Positions 23,478 through 36,324 of a stretch of 64,000 nt of DNA are shown here, piece after piece (positions within the stretch are counted from its first letter, which is position 1; each line of letters begins with the position of its first letter). Location of the stretch: assembly GCA_014155875.1 (NCBI GenBank), contig JACEFZ010015070.1, positions 123,501-187,500 of the forward strand, in the 5' to 3' direction. The stretch comes from Cepaea nemoralis. Its lineage: Eukaryota; Mollusca; Gastropoda; Stylommatophora; Helicidae. Made by a program: the position numbers and the translations under genes. The notes beneath the pieces are model-generated. The model was not told the origin of the DNA. It saw only the letters and a program-made list of their open reading frames with translations, and ran no database searches.

Positions 23478-23535
23478 ACTTCTCGGCCTTTTAGCAAAGA
23501 TCAAAGTGTAGTATCTGCACTTGATCTTACCAGGC
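23478..23535 (+). ncRNA. U2 snRNA 5'-end-like sequence in a hairpin
   Basis: About 40 bases match the start of U2 spliceosomal RNA: CTTCTCGGCCTTTTAGC, AAGATCAAAG and TGTAGTATCTG, which includes the branch-site-pairing GUAGUA. From 23518 the sequence leaves U2 and instead pairs back: CACTTGATCTT faces AAGATCAAAGTG, and GGCC faces GGCC, giving a hairpin. No Sm site or normal U2 3' half follows. It is a U2-derived pseudogene or the head of a snRNA-derived SINE, not a functional U2 gene. Confidence 0.65.
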
Positions 23536-23919
23536 CTCCTAGCAGAGGCGGTCATCCGAGTGACACAGGGATGTGGGGACCTGATGGGGCTGCTCTGGCA
23601 CCTGGGGGAACCGCGAGCCATTAGAAATAAAATAAACATAGTGCAGGCTGGCTTGACACGAAATAAAGATACACGTGATGAAGTATTTAACCTAACGAGA
23701 ATTATAGCTCTTATTTCCTCAGCTCTCCCCCTCTCTTCTCTCCATATTTTCCCTTATCTCTCCTTTTCCCCATATCTTTCTTACAAAACCAATCTCTGCC
23801 TTTGGTCTTTGTTTCTTAATTGACTCCCCCCCCCCCTTCTCTCTTCACATATCCCTCCCTCTTTTGACTCTCCCTCCCATATCTTTCCCTCCGTCACTCA
23901 CTTCTCATTTTTCGTTCCC

Positions 23920-23925
<6 letters not shown>
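23536..23925. other. Possible body of U2-headed repeat, then CT-rich DNA
   Basis: A second small hairpin (CCTC ... GAGG near 23538-23551) follows the U2-like part. From about 23710 the sequence is CT-rich. No gene. Confidence 0.4.
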
Positions 23926-24749
<824 letters not shown>

Positions 24750-24854
24750 TGAACGAACGAACGGACTTTATTTTCAAAGGGTCACAAGTTGTTCCAATCT
24801 TCTTCCAATCACTCATCTTTGATTCATCAATTATCTATTGTATTTCTTACATTA

Positions 24855-24965
24855 ATACAGGGGGGGGGGGGGGGGGGGGGACATTGTGAAATGCATGTTA
24901 CCATGTTATGAGACAGGCAGACTGCCAGACACACACACACACGCACACACAAATACACACGCATG
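24855..24965. repeat. Poly-G run and AC microsatellite
   Basis: A G run of about 20 at 24861-24880 and AC repeats at 24932-24960. Confidence 0.9.
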
Positions 24966-25147
24966 TATAAACACATTCATACCTACACACATACTTACAT
25001 ATATACCCATGGGTAGATAGAGCACGTGACCTGGGACGGAATCTGTATCGACAAAGCAAACAGTTCACTGACCTCTGAGGTACATAACTGAGTGTGACTT
25101 AATCCCGTCCATAGATGTTGACGAAGGAGAACAAAGAATGTTGACGG

Positions 25148-25331
25148 AAGCAACACTGTCACAGCTCAGTCCAGACATATGGTCAGCGGTCAGTACAACA
25201 CTGTCACAGCTCAGTCCAGACACATGGTCAGCGGTCAGTACAACACTGTCACAGCTCAGTCCAGACACATGGCCAGCGGTCAGTACAACACTGTCACAGC
25301 TCAGTCCAGACACATGGTCAGCGGTCAGTAC
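25148..25331. repeat. 45-bp minisatellite, left part
   Basis: About four units built on ACAACACTGTCACAGCTCAG plus TCCAGACACATGGTCAGCGGTCAGT (given in two pieces). Interrupted at AGTAC by the LTR element; resumes at 32864. Confidence 0.95.
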
Positions 25332-27705
25332 TGTCAGAAGTCGGGGTGCCCCACCTGCTAGATTAAAGTATTATTCACTGGCGAGCAACCCCTAATAGTC
25401 AGAAACTGACTAGGGACAAAATCTATATGGCTGAACTACAGATTAAGCCCTGAATATCCAACGTACAGCTCCAAGTGGCTCGTTACAAAATTGAAATGAA
25501 CTGTGCTGAATATTCGCCAAGGAATAGGAAAGAGAAGGTTAGCTTAAGATAGATGTTTTAAGTCTAAATATATGAGTATAGACGACTATCTCAGTACAGG
25601 TTTTCTCCCTGACTGCTCCTTTCCTTGGTGTGTAAGTGAACCCCCACCAATGTACACAACAACACGTATGCACAATTGGAATAAAATATAATGACAGAAC
25701 TATGAGTTACAATACTACAACATTTATTTGCTAATCATAACAATAGACATCGGATGATTGTCAATATGAGGATGATAAAATCATATAACATATTGTGATG
25801 AGAAACATTACGTAACTTTACTTGTTACTTCATCTATCTGGAACTGTGGTCCAGATCCCCACTCTCCAGTAGACTCAAAAAAAGAACAGCTTGCCGGTAT
25901 TCTGACGACTGCCAGTCCTGGCTCTCCCTAGTCATAACTCGTTCTTGAGATCTATAACATAGGTGCTCCTTGTGAGAGCTTGAAAGAAAGTCAAGAATGT
26001 GTTATATCAGTTCTACATCAGCGCAATCCTAATTAAAACATATCATAACACAAACATATACAATGACCAGTCTGGCCAAGTTTATCTTCCAGCTCTACTG
26101 CGTTCACCATCCTCCTTCTCCTCCTACTGTCTTAGTCTGGGACGGGCTTTTCAATTGTCTCACACGCCTGTAATGATTACATTTCTGCCGCCCCATGTCC
26201 ATGTCGCTAATACAGAAATTCTGTGTCGTACAGCCGCTCCGTCCAATGTTAGTTTAGCAGCTCACAGGGTCGGTAAGGGTATTATAACAATGCCTGATCA
26301 TCCGGGCTTGCAAGCCGTGACAAGTAGCTGTGCCAGGTTTCCATGCATTACCGTGGACGCACGCCCACAATACACTGAGAAAGTTTAGCACCATATACCC
26401 TATACTACCAATTGTGGGTAATGTCTGTACCATTACACCTCTGCTTCCAACACAATCATTGGCCAATGTGCCAATGCGCAGACAATAGCATAACACTTCA
26501 TATTGGTAGGTTTGCATATGACAAATCAATATATCAAACATCCAATACACATAAACATATTGATTAAACTAGACATATTATGATACTTTAACATCATAGC
26601 ATAATGCACTAGTTAGTTACTGCTGTTGTAAGAATTAAATAAATAGTCAGTCGACTATAATCTGTACAACAAATGCACACACCAAAAAGAGCAACTAGAT
26701 AGTGTACAAAGAAATGACAAGCATCTACCAAGACACCTAAAAGTATACTTAGACAAGATCTGTCTTACATAAGGTTCTACTTCTCAGAAGAGTAACACTT
26801 TAAAGCAATATGATATTGAACACATAACTTAGAAAGAATACTCAAGTAACCTGAAGCAATGATAATTCTGGAAGTAACCTAGGTCAGATATAGACTGAGA
26901 GTCATTACATCCATCTAAAACTCGACTAGTTACTAAGAATTAATTCTCCTAGTTAAATCTAGCAACCTAAGAATCATACAAAACAGCTGGTTGTCTCACC
27001 TGTTCTGAAGTCAGACTTAATCTAACATAAAACAGGCTAGGGACCCTTATTTAAGCTGAGTCTAGCAGACAGTGTCTGAGACACTATTATCTCTTTGGCA
27101 TTCCTGTCATAAATTCTTCTTATCTCCCGCTGACGGTAATTGCAATTAACTCCAAGTCTGTCCAGTCATAAAAAATTCTTTCTGCATGCACACTAGCCTT
27201 CACACCTGTGGGTCTGAACATTATTAGCCCACTGAGTCTTATCAGTGATTTCACACCTTCCTGAGTCTGCCAGTCCGAGTGGACAGGGCTTGTTTACCGC
27301 CCTGGGGCTATTATCTCTCCCTGTGCCAATGTTGTTCACGCCTGGGTGGTTTTATTTCACTCACTGGCCCAGTTCATTGTTGATTCAGTCTGGGTCTACC
27401 TGGGCAAGAAGGTGCCAATGCGTCTGTGTGGTGTCATAGCCCGTCTGGGTCAGCAGTTTTCCAAGGTGTAGACTAATTTAAATTATCTAGTTATGTCCAT
27501 CTCAAGTCTCCCATGTTACTTGCCATCTGCAAGCTTACATCATGGCTAGAGGCTTGGTTTACTTGCAGGTTTTGCAAGCTTACGTCAAGACAGTATAGCC
27601 TTGAATATAGAGAAAACAGTTTTGTTCGTCTGTTGATCCTCTACATGGCCCATCAAAAGTGAACCGAAAATTGTTCTGGGAAGTAAAGGCTGCCAATTCG
27701 TGACA
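25332..27705 (-). repeat. 3' LTR of the long-LTR element
   Basis: 2374 bp, direct repeat of 30492-32863. It differs by scattered substitutions, small indels and one dense cluster of differences (26690-26780). A purine tract (AAGGGGAAAGCTC on the minus strand) lies immediately inside at 27706-27718 and fits the polypurine tract. Confidence 0.92.
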
Positions 27706-27716
27706 GAGCTTTCCCC

Positions 27717-28440
27717 TTAAAAAAAAGTTTCTGCCAGAAATCTTTTGTCAAAGCACGCCGTACATCCCAGAATAATGCCTAAGCACTCTCCGTTCTGTAT
27801 CTGCCTAAAGGTTTCCAATATTCCTTGTGGCAGTGGGTTGTCCTGCATAAAGACGTCCCATTTCCATAACCCAAAGATACTCTGGATAGATCCTTGTACC
27901 TGGTTTTCGGCCGGGATTCCATGCAATAGCTTGGTAAAATCCGGTAATTGTCAGGAGGTTGTAATTTTACCCCTCTGGGAAAGATCACAATCAACGGGAT
28001 TCTTCTACGCCTCTGGGCAGCAATTGTTTTACACCATTCACTCACGTGATTTACTCCTTTCAGCCGAGGATGTACCCGTAGTGAGGTCTTGCATAAGCTG
28101 GCCACAGCAAAGCTTGTCTCCGTGATATTCCTCCATCCTTTATAGATCCTTAACAGATTCATCAATATCTTCCTTTTGAAAGGAATAATGTTACACATCA
28201 TGGTCCCATGATATAAATTCAACTGGCGCTTTCCTCCTTCAAAGTCGGGCGTAACAATCGTCCCTCCTCGGTGTCGCGGTTTCTTCCCCTGATATTCAGT
28301 TAATGGGCTGAGTTTCTCTGCATTAGAGTTTCGTGTGACAAACCGTGCTAGAAATTGGAAATTTAGTGTGCCAAGTTGTCCTGCCTTGAGAAATAACATA
28401 TTTACTCCAGGGCGATAAAGTGGTGTTACTTTTGAATAAA
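27717..28440 (-). pseudogene. Decayed RT-connection / RNase H remnant
   Basis: Pieced across at least three minus-strand frames, the order of motifs resembles the end of a Ty3/gypsy RT and RNase H. GGTIVTPDFEGGKRQLNLY resembles the post-catalytic FLGH..S.D..K...I segment. LLRIYKGWRNI is where FLGL.GYYR.FI is expected. QLPDFTKLL matches the start of RNase H (PDF.KPF), and NGECLGIILGC ... FDKRFLAETF matches its E.LAI..... KF..YL.G..F segment. Frameshifts and a stop interrupt it. The family match is suggestive, not proven. Confidence 0.5.
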
Positions 28441-29853
28441 GTATCCACAAATAGCTGATCTACTCCTATCAAATCGACCTGACTGAAGGGTAGATTGAGT
28501 CCTAAGAGTGTTGATTCCAAACCACTCTTGACTTCTGTTACTTCAGGTCCCTGTTGCTGGAATTCCCTGATAACTTCAGCTAATGAGATGATAGGCGTTT
28601 CTTCCTCCATCTTGTGCAAAGAATTTTCTTCTTTAGCAACTACAGACAATGTTGTCTGCACAATATCAGAGTCCATATTATGGCTCATGACAATTCCCTG
28701 TGTTTCCTGAGTCTCCGAACTGGTATACTGTGAGATAACAACTGGAAATGTTTCCTGGTCTGGATGTTCCTCTCTGGTCCTGCTTTCATGGGCTAAGTCC
28801 AGTTGAGGTAAATCCTGTGATGGGCTGGTGTCTAAACAATCCATCACACTACGTAAATCATTTGAACTGATGTCTAGTGTCTTTTCCTGAGCTGCAGCCT
28901 CAAAGATCACAAGGGGTTCCGGGTCATCCTTCATCCTACTGTCAGTCAAATTTAATCCCACTTCTTCCTCGTCTGGGCTGAAGGGAATAATAAAGTCGGT
29001 TACCTCTCCATCTCCGACCTCCTTAAAAGATGTCCTCAGGTCCTCTTCCTTCTTGAGTTTCACCCCTCGTTGAAGTAAAATGAGATTCCTGGGAGTCTTG
29101 TACTGGCGGACCAGTTAAATTATCTGAACTGATAATTAGTGATTCTTCCCGCGTTGCAGTAATGAAATTCACCTGGGATTCCGTTTCTTCCTTCCTCCCT
29201 ATTTCAGTCAGATGTAATTCCACTTCGTGATTCTGTGAACAGAAGGGAATGTGAGAATCGGCTAGGTCTCCGCCTGCGACCTCATTAAAGGTTGTCTTCA
29301 GTTCCTCTTTCTCTCGAGATTCATTTCTCGTAGCAGTCAAGTGGTTTTCCTGAAGGTCCTTTACTGTCAAACGACTATTGCCGTGGTGCAAACAGTTATC
29401 ACGTTTGTGACTGTTTGAAATGCCCTTGGCACGTTTTTTCTTCCCTCTTTTCCGTTTAGGACTGGGTCGAATGAGAACCTGTAGTTCCCGGTCCACTAAC
29501 TCTGATTCTGCGGTGGGTGGCAAAGATGTCCCTTCCTTCCTGGTTGGGTGAGCATCCGTATCTCCTACCTTATGTTCCGCTAGAAAGGTTAGCTTCTCCA
29601 CATTGACTGTTTCCATATGCGTTTTCTCCATCTTTACTCCTTCAGTTTTGCTACGCTCTTGTGCTTCAAGGAACTCATCATTTTCTTTAAACATAATATC
29701 TTCTTCTTGGTCCCACCATTCTAACTCAGCTATGATATATGTTTCTAGTTGCTCTCCCTGTAAGCCTTCTCTTATGCCCCACCCTCTCGCGGTCTCTGAG
29801 AAATCTGCGCGCGCCTTCAGATCCTCTTCAAGATTCCGGTGAAGCAAGAACAT
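28323..29853 (-). pseudogene. Gag-like acidic protein with internal duplication, frameshifted
   Basis: Two overlapping minus-strand frames (29853-29023 and 29063-28323) read as one protein with a shift near 29040-29060. The start MFLLHRNLEEDLKARADF is followed by a short module (GLQGEQLETYIIAELEWWDQ) like the N-terminus of many gypsy gags, including the one at 1695. A basic patch (SPKRKRGKKKRAKG) follows. Then a unit of about 85 residues occurs twice, recognisable by TTFNEVAGGDLADSHIPF and TSFKEVGDGEVTDFIIPF, each followed by an ISSDNL / ISSNDL motif. No zinc knuckle is found. The role as Gag is inferred from position and the N-terminal module. Confidence 0.55.
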
Positions 29854-30491
29854 AATTGCTAATGACTATATTCAGGTAAGCCCCTATGTATATATCAAAA
29901 ATCAGATATAAGCTAGAACGACAAGAGTTAACTACTGACAGTCTACGCTATCCAATGTGTATAGTTTAGCCTCAGCAGTGAAAGACAACTGAAAATAATA
30001 TTCAAGTAGTACCTGGCGACAGCAGTGAAGTAAGTGTGAGAGATATACTACACAGTAATCAACAGTAATATTTACCTAAATAAACATTAAAATGCACTGC
30101 ATACATGTCAAAATGAACATGGCATATATTAGCATAAAATTGCAAATCAGTCAAGCAGTTAAATCATCAAACACATCAATGTAAATATGATTAAAGTGTT
30201 CAATTATCATTAAATGATGAATGGTAACACTAATTGATAATAATTAAAACAATTATCAATAAATGATAGATAATGGTAGTTTTCTCATAAGTTCTTATCT
30301 GTTATACTTTTGAAAAGTTATATATGTACTCTGTAACTTCCTCAACTAAAAGTAGCTACATTTGATGATAGTCTATTTTGATGATTGAAGATTACAAGAG
30401 TTAACTTTTAAAATCGTATGTCTAGGGTCTAGTACCGGAGTCTATTGAAAGCGAGAAGTACGAATTCAAATTCCAGACGAGAAGCCCAATC
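29854..30491 (-). other. 5' leader of the long-LTR element
   Basis: A/T-rich leader. On the minus strand a possible primer-binding site, TGGGCTTCTCGTCTGG, begins three bases inside the 5' LTR. The matching tRNA is not identified. Confidence 0.5.
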
Positions 30492-32863
30492 TGTCAGAAG
30501 TCGGGGTGCCCCACCGGCTAGATGAAAGTATTTTTCACTGGCGAGCAACCCCTAATAGTCAGAAACTGACTAGGGACAAAATCTATATGGCTGAACTACA
30601 GATTAAGCCCTGAATATCCAACGTACAGCTCCAAGTGGCTCGTTACAAAATGAAATGAACTGTGCTGAATATTCGCCAAGGAATGGGAAAGAGAAGGTTA
30701 GCTTAAGATAGATGTTTTAAGTCTAAGTATATGAGTATAGACGACTATCTCAGTACAGGTTTTCTCCCTGACTGCTCCTTTCCTTGGTGTGTAAGTGAAC
30801 CCCCACCAATGTACACAACAACACGTATGCACAATTGGAATTAAATATAATGACAGAACTATGAGTTACAATACTACAACATTTATTTGCTAATCATAAT
30901 CAATAGACATCGGATGATTGTCAATATGAGAATGATAAAATCATATAACATATTGTGATGAGAAACATTACGTAACTTTACTTGTTACTTCATCTATCTG
31001 GAACTGTGGTCCAGATCCCCACTCTCCAGTAGACTCAAAAAAGAAACAGCTTGCCGGTATTCTGACGACTGCCAGTCCTGGCTCTCCCTAGTCATAACTC
31101 GTTCTTGAGATTTATAACATAGGTGCTCCTTGTGAGAGCTTGAAAGAAAGTCAAGAATGTGTTATATCAGTTCTACATCAGCGCAATCCTAATTAAAACA
31201 TATCATAACACAAACATATACAATGACCAGTCTGGCCAAGTTTATCTTCCAGCTCTACTGTGTTCACCATCCTCCTTCTCCCTCCTACTGTCTTAGTCGG
31301 GGACGGGCTTTTCAATTGTCTCACACGCCTGTAATGATTACATTTCTGCCGCCCCATGTCCATGTCGCTAATACAGAAATTCTGTGTCGTACAGCCGCTC
31401 CGTCCAATGTTAGTTTAGCAGCTCACAGGGTCGGTAAGGGTATTATAACAATGCCTGATCATCCGGGCTTGCAAGCCGTGACCAGTAGCTGTGCCAGGTT
31501 TCCATGCATTACCGTGGACGCACGCCCACAATACACTGAGAAAGTTTAGCACCATATACCCTATACTACCAATTGTGGGTAATGTCTGTACCATTACACC
31601 TCTGCTTCCAACACAATCATTGGCCAATGTGCCAATGCGCAGACAATAGCATAACACTTCATATTGGTAAGTTTGCATATGACAAATCAATATATCAAAC
31701 ATCCAATACACATAAACATATTGATTAAACTAGACATATTATGATACTTTAACATCATAGCATAATGCACTAGTTAGTTACTGCTGTTGTAAGAATTAAA
31801 TAAATAGTCAGTTGACTATATTCTGTACAACCAATGCACACACCAAAAAGAGACTAGTCTAGTTTAGAAAGAAATGGCAAGCATCTGCTACGACACCTCA
31901 AGTATATCTAGACAAGACCTGCCTTCCATAAGTTTCTACTTCTCAGAAGAGTAACACTTTAAAGCACATATGATATTGAACACAGAACTTAGAAAGAATA
32001 CTCAAGTAACCTGAAGCAATGATAATTCTGGAAGTAACCTAGGTCAGATATAGACTGAGAGTCATTACATCCATCTAAAACTCGACTAGTTACTAAGAAT
32101 TAATTCTCCTAGTTAAATCTAGCAACCTAAGAATCATACAAACAGCTGGTTGTCTCACCTGTTCTGAAGTCAGACTTAATCTAACATAAAACAGGCTAGG
32201 GACCCTTATTTAAGCTGAGTCTAGCAGACAGTGTCTGAGACACTATTATCTCTTTGGCATTCCTGTCATAAATTCTTCTTATCTCCCGCTGACGGTAATT
32301 GCAATTAACTCCAAGTCTGTCCAGTCATAAAAATTCTTTCTGCATGCACACTAGCCTTCACACCTGTGGGTCTGACCATTATTAGCCCACTGAGTCTTAT
32401 CAGTGATTTCACACCTTCCTGAGTCTGCCAGTCCGAGTGGACAGGGCTTGTTTACCGCCCTGGGGCTATTATCTCTCCCTGTGTCAATGTTGTTCACGCC
32501 TGGGTGGTTTTATTTCACTCACTGGCCCAGTTCATTGTTGATTCAGTCTGGGTCTACCTGGGCAAGAAGGTGCCAATGCGTCTGTGTGGTGTCATAGCCC
32601 GTCTGGGTCAGCAGTTTTCCAAGGTGTAGACTAATTTAAATTATCTAGTTATGTCCATCTCAAGTCTCCCATGTTACTTGCCATCTGCAAGCTTACATCA
32701 TGGCTAGAGGCTTTGTTTACTTGCAGGTTTAGCAAGCTTACGTCAAGACAGTATAGCCTTGAATATAGAGAAAACAGTTTTGTTCGTCTGTTGATCCTCT
32801 ACATGGCCCATCAAAAGTGAACCGAAAATTGTTCTGGGAAGTAAAGGCTGCCAATTCGTGACA
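30492..32863 (-). repeat. 5' LTR of the long-LTR element
   Basis: 2372 bp partner of 25332-27705. Short open frames inside the LTR occur in both copies and have no recognised domain. Confidence 0.92.
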
Positions 32864-33095
32864 AGTACAACACTGTCACAGCTCAGTCCAGACACATGGT
32901 CAGCGGTCAGTACAACACTGTCACAGCTCAGTCCAGACACATGGCCAGCGGTCAGTACAACACTGTCACAGCTCAGTCCAGACACATGGCCAGCGGTCAG
33001 TACAACACTGTCACAGCTCAGTCCAGACACATGGCCAGCGGTCAGTACAACACTGTCATAGCTTAGTCCAGACACATGGTCAGCGGTCAGTAGCT
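32864..33095. repeat. 45-bp minisatellite, right part
   Basis: About five units of the repeat at 25148-25331. The first unit begins exactly where the left part stopped, after the AGTAC duplication. Confidence 0.95.
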
Positions 33096-33185
33096 ACTGT
33101 CGTGACTCTGGCATCTAAAGTCACTACCATCATGCTGCCGGTCGTATGCAGAACTTCGCTCTCATCGTGGTTCCCCCATAAAGCC

Positions 33186-33655
33186 TCATTGAAGAATGGG
33201 CGTGGCTCGACCAACACGGAGAGGGACATGGGACATTGCAGACAACTTGGGGAAGAGGGTGCACGAGGCATGGCTCGACCAGCACGTAGAGGGGCATGGG
33301 ACATTGCAGACAACTTGGGCAAGAGGGTGCACGAGGCATGGCTCGACCAGCATGGAGAGGGACATGGGACATTGCAGACAACTTGGGCAAGAGGGTGCAC
33401 GAGGCATGGCTCGACCAGCACAGAGAAGGACAGGAGAGACTGCAGACAGCTTGGGCAAGAGGGTGCACGAGACAGGGCTCAACCAGCACGAAGAGGGACA
33501 GGAGAGACTGCAGACAGCTTGGGCAAGAGGGTGCACGAGGCAGGCTCGACCAGCACGGAGAGGGACATGGGGCATTGCAGACAGCTTGGGCAAGAGGGTG
33601 CACGAGGCATGGCTCGACAAGTGTGGAGAGGGAAGGAGAGATTGCAGACATCTGG
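33186..33655. repeat. 68-bp minisatellite, about 7 copies
   Basis: Units with GACAACTTGGGCAAGAGGG and TGCACGAGGCATGGCTCGAC recur every 68 bases (once 67). As 68 is not a multiple of three, each reading frame cycles through all phases and stays open for long distances. The resulting 140-200-residue frames are not called as genes. Confidence 0.95.
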
Positions 33656-33804
33656 GACATGGGAGTGCGTGAGACGAGAGATGTGGCGAGAGATCGTGAG
33701 GCTTTTCAGCATCTAAAGTAACATGATCAAATATTAACTATTATATGTTGGTTCTGAGATCCATGATTTATGATGAAGAATGTGGCTCTGGCCACTTGGT
33801 TGGA

Positions 33805-33955
33805 GTTTGTCGACAATCATCGTCATTATCATCATTATCATTATCTTGCACTTTTGCCGTCAAGCGTCGTGGGGAGGGATAATTGACGTTCCAGCTCCCG
33901 ATGGGCGGCAGTGGACAGTATCATTCTGTGAGACAGTACAATGTCTTTGATGTCG
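33805..33955 (-). mobile_element. Dispersed repeat Y, copy 1
   Basis: Shares about 120 bp with 41405-41570 (CTTTTGC.GTC.AGCGTCGTGG, TTGACG.TCCAGC). Both copies start with ATC/TCA triplets, a reversed simple tail. This fits a 5'-truncated retroelement in minus orientation. Confidence 0.7.
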
Positions 33956-35904
33956 TCAATTCATTTTCTTCTCCGGCGCCCTCTTACTCCCGTAGCAGAT
34001 CTTCTTTGATGTAGCACCAGTGCTGGTAGTTAATGTTGTTTTTTATGGTTTAGATCTGTCGTAATCTTTGGTTTTGCAGATTCTTCAAATGTTTATATTT
34101 GCTTTAGTCTTCCCTTTCAATACCATTAAACCTCTGATACATCGGGTGGTCTGGTAGTGTATGTTTCTGCTTGTTGCTGGGTGGTGTTCTCGTATTTTCC
34201 ATAGGTTGTAGACATGTGATCTTTTTCTGTTTATTAGCCAGGGTTGCTTTCCTGCCTCCAGAGATGATGGCATTCCTTCATTTTGACTGGTTAATTTGTT
34301 CAAGTGTGACTTAGCTACCGTTGTCCATGCTGCAATACCAGTATTAAAGGTCTCATTCCTCCAATATTTTAGCTATTCGAGAACTTTCTCACGCTCCCCA
34401 CCTTGTACCAGCAAGCTTTTTTTTCATGGCTGCCATTCTTTGCCTCGCTCTTGTTCTATTTCTCTCAACAAGTGTCGCCATGTCAAGTGAAGGTCAAAGG
34501 TGACAACCTTTGGTTTAGGTTTTTTCCTGGTGCAGTATTTGAGAATACATTTCCCCAATCGTCCATTTCTATGTTGAATCTGAAAGATTACGATGACCTG
34601 AAATGGACGACTGGGTTAGAAGTATTTGTTTCAACATACTTTACGTTTTGTGTTAATTTTTGCACAAATCTCCAAACGTGACTTTTAAAAAAATGTTTTG
34701 ATTGTGACTGTACGGGCCAGCATTGTCTTTGTGTGTAATTGAAACACATATTTACATAAGTAATAGACAGTCAGATCTTTCGTAAACAATTGTTTCTCTA
34801 GTTTCTTACTGCGAGCTCATTATTTCAGAGACATTCAAAGTTTCTCTCTTAGAAAGGGAAATGCATCTGCCAGGTTTTATGGTAGCAGTAACTATCTGGG
34901 CCGTATGAACAGCTAATGGATTGACATAAACGAAGCCATGGCTGAATGAGGTCACTTAGCAGTTCCGTTCCTAACTAGCCAGATCAATACCAATAACGGT
35001 GTAACCTATCATGCCAGTTTGAAAGCTACGCCGTGATTTGGTTTCTGAACGGGCAATTTGGCAAATTTGTGTCAGTCTCAGACATGCATACACGGTGCAC
35101 AATTTGGATACACACACATACACATGCGCGTGCGCACAATTACACACGGTGGTAACAAAGGATGAAAGAAAATTAGTAGGAAACTGGCATGGCGTTTGGG
35201 ACACGGGATAGGCAGAAAGTAGAGCATGAAATAAAGAAACAGCGGCGGGGGCTTTGAAGAAGGGAAGGGTACAACACATTATGTGTATTTGCCGAGAGTA
35301 TGGGTACAGCTTTCTGTAGAAATAAAAACATAGCAGCTTCGTGCTACGGGTTCGTGATGAGGTAGCGCCATTACATTGTGAAGGCCTGAATCCACGGAGG
35401 AATAGGTGACCAGTTTCTTCCTCTGTTGGCGGACGACGAACGCGGGGACCGAACTCTCACCCGACCACTCTCATGACATTACAACTACAACAACGCGCCG
35501 GCCTATAGAAGTAAACACAGGCCGAATTCTGTGCTGCAGTGGCTACACAAAGTAGTATGGCAGAGTATAACACATCGACATGATAAACATGATTGCTGAT
35601 CCCTAAATATAACATACATGAAAAAAATGATTGCAGATTCCCAAACAGACAAAGACAGATCTTAGAATTGTTACGGACATACATTGGAAACAACAAGCTG
35701 CCATCAAAATTAATGAGGTAAGTCAACATAAGAAAATCAAAAGCGACGTGTGGCAGAGATGTGTAATGGCTCTAGACTCTTCTCCCTATTCTGTGAAAAT
35801 ATGAAATATAAGATATATAGAAGGTACAAGAGACATTTCCATTGGAGAACATAATGTCAATAATATAACACACTGCATTCAACCCCAGCATGTGTTGGCT
35901 GTTT
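33956..35904. other. Unassigned stretch
   Basis: No supported gene over almost 2 kb. Minus-strand frames at 34303-34085 (WLINRKRSHVYNLWKIREHH) and 35279-34971 have no recognised domain. A tRNA-like box GAGTTCGGTCCCC on the minus strand near 35440-35455 may belong to another SINE. Confidence 0.4.
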
Positions 35905-35949
35905 GTGATTTACCATACAATGTTGGTTCAGTAGTTTGCCATGGCTTTC
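35905..35949. mobile_element. Foldback MITE family E, partial copy
   Basis: Contains TTGGCTGTTTGTGATTT and GTTCAGTAGTTTGCCA, shared with the arms of the copies at 44258 and 57281. Confidence 0.45.
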
Positions 35950-36190
35950 TAACCGGAATGGATAAGAGCGCTCGTTCATGATGCTGAGGTAGGGGGTTCA
36001 ACCCCTACACCGGTCAGCTGGACTGAAATATTGACTTCTCGACCTTGACTTTGGGACGTCAATTACAAATACCTCTAAAGTCAGAGTGGGTTCGCCTGAT
36101 GGCGAGGGACACTGGTAAAATGGAAAGCTAATCCACACGAGCGCAAAAACAAAAACAAAACAAAACAAACAACAACAAAAAAACACCATT
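35950..36190 (+). mobile_element. tRNA-derived SINE, family A, copy 4
   Basis: B-box-like GGTTCAACCCC near 35997, then the common body with GGGACACTGGTAAAATGG near 36107 and an A-rich end near 36140-36185. Confidence 0.8.
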
Positions 36191-36324
36191 GAAATCAACA
36201 AAAAGAGATCTGCTTCCGAATCTCCCGTAGCTGATATCGAACCCTGGACTCGGCTTTTCGGGGAATTGTGAGACTGCCACCTGACCGTCCCCTAAGCCAC
36301 AGCGTCAGATCCTTATATAACTGT

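Larger units (their letters stand above)
25332..32863 (-). mobile_element. Long-LTR gypsy-like retrotransposon inserted in minisatellite
   Basis: About 7.5 kb on the minus strand, flanked by the 5-bp duplication AGTAC (25327-25331 and 32864-32868). LTRs are about 2.37 kb and roughly 98% alike by eye. The internal region (27706-30491, 2.8 kb) keeps a gag-like region and a decayed RT-connection/RNase H stretch. Protease, the RT catalytic box and integrase are not found. In the element's sense the LTR starts TGTCACGAATTGG and ends CTTCTGACA. It is non-autonomous through internal deletion and decay. Confidence 0.9.

Noticed and set aside
29854..30491. tRNA-like sequence next to the 5' LTR
   Set aside because: A B-box-like stretch and a terminal CCA can be seen, but the T-arm and acceptor do not pair, so only a primer-binding candidate is kept.
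33102..33721. 204-aa and overlapping frames in the 68-bp array
   Set aside because: All three plus frames are open because the 68-bp period cycles phases; no non-repeat homology.
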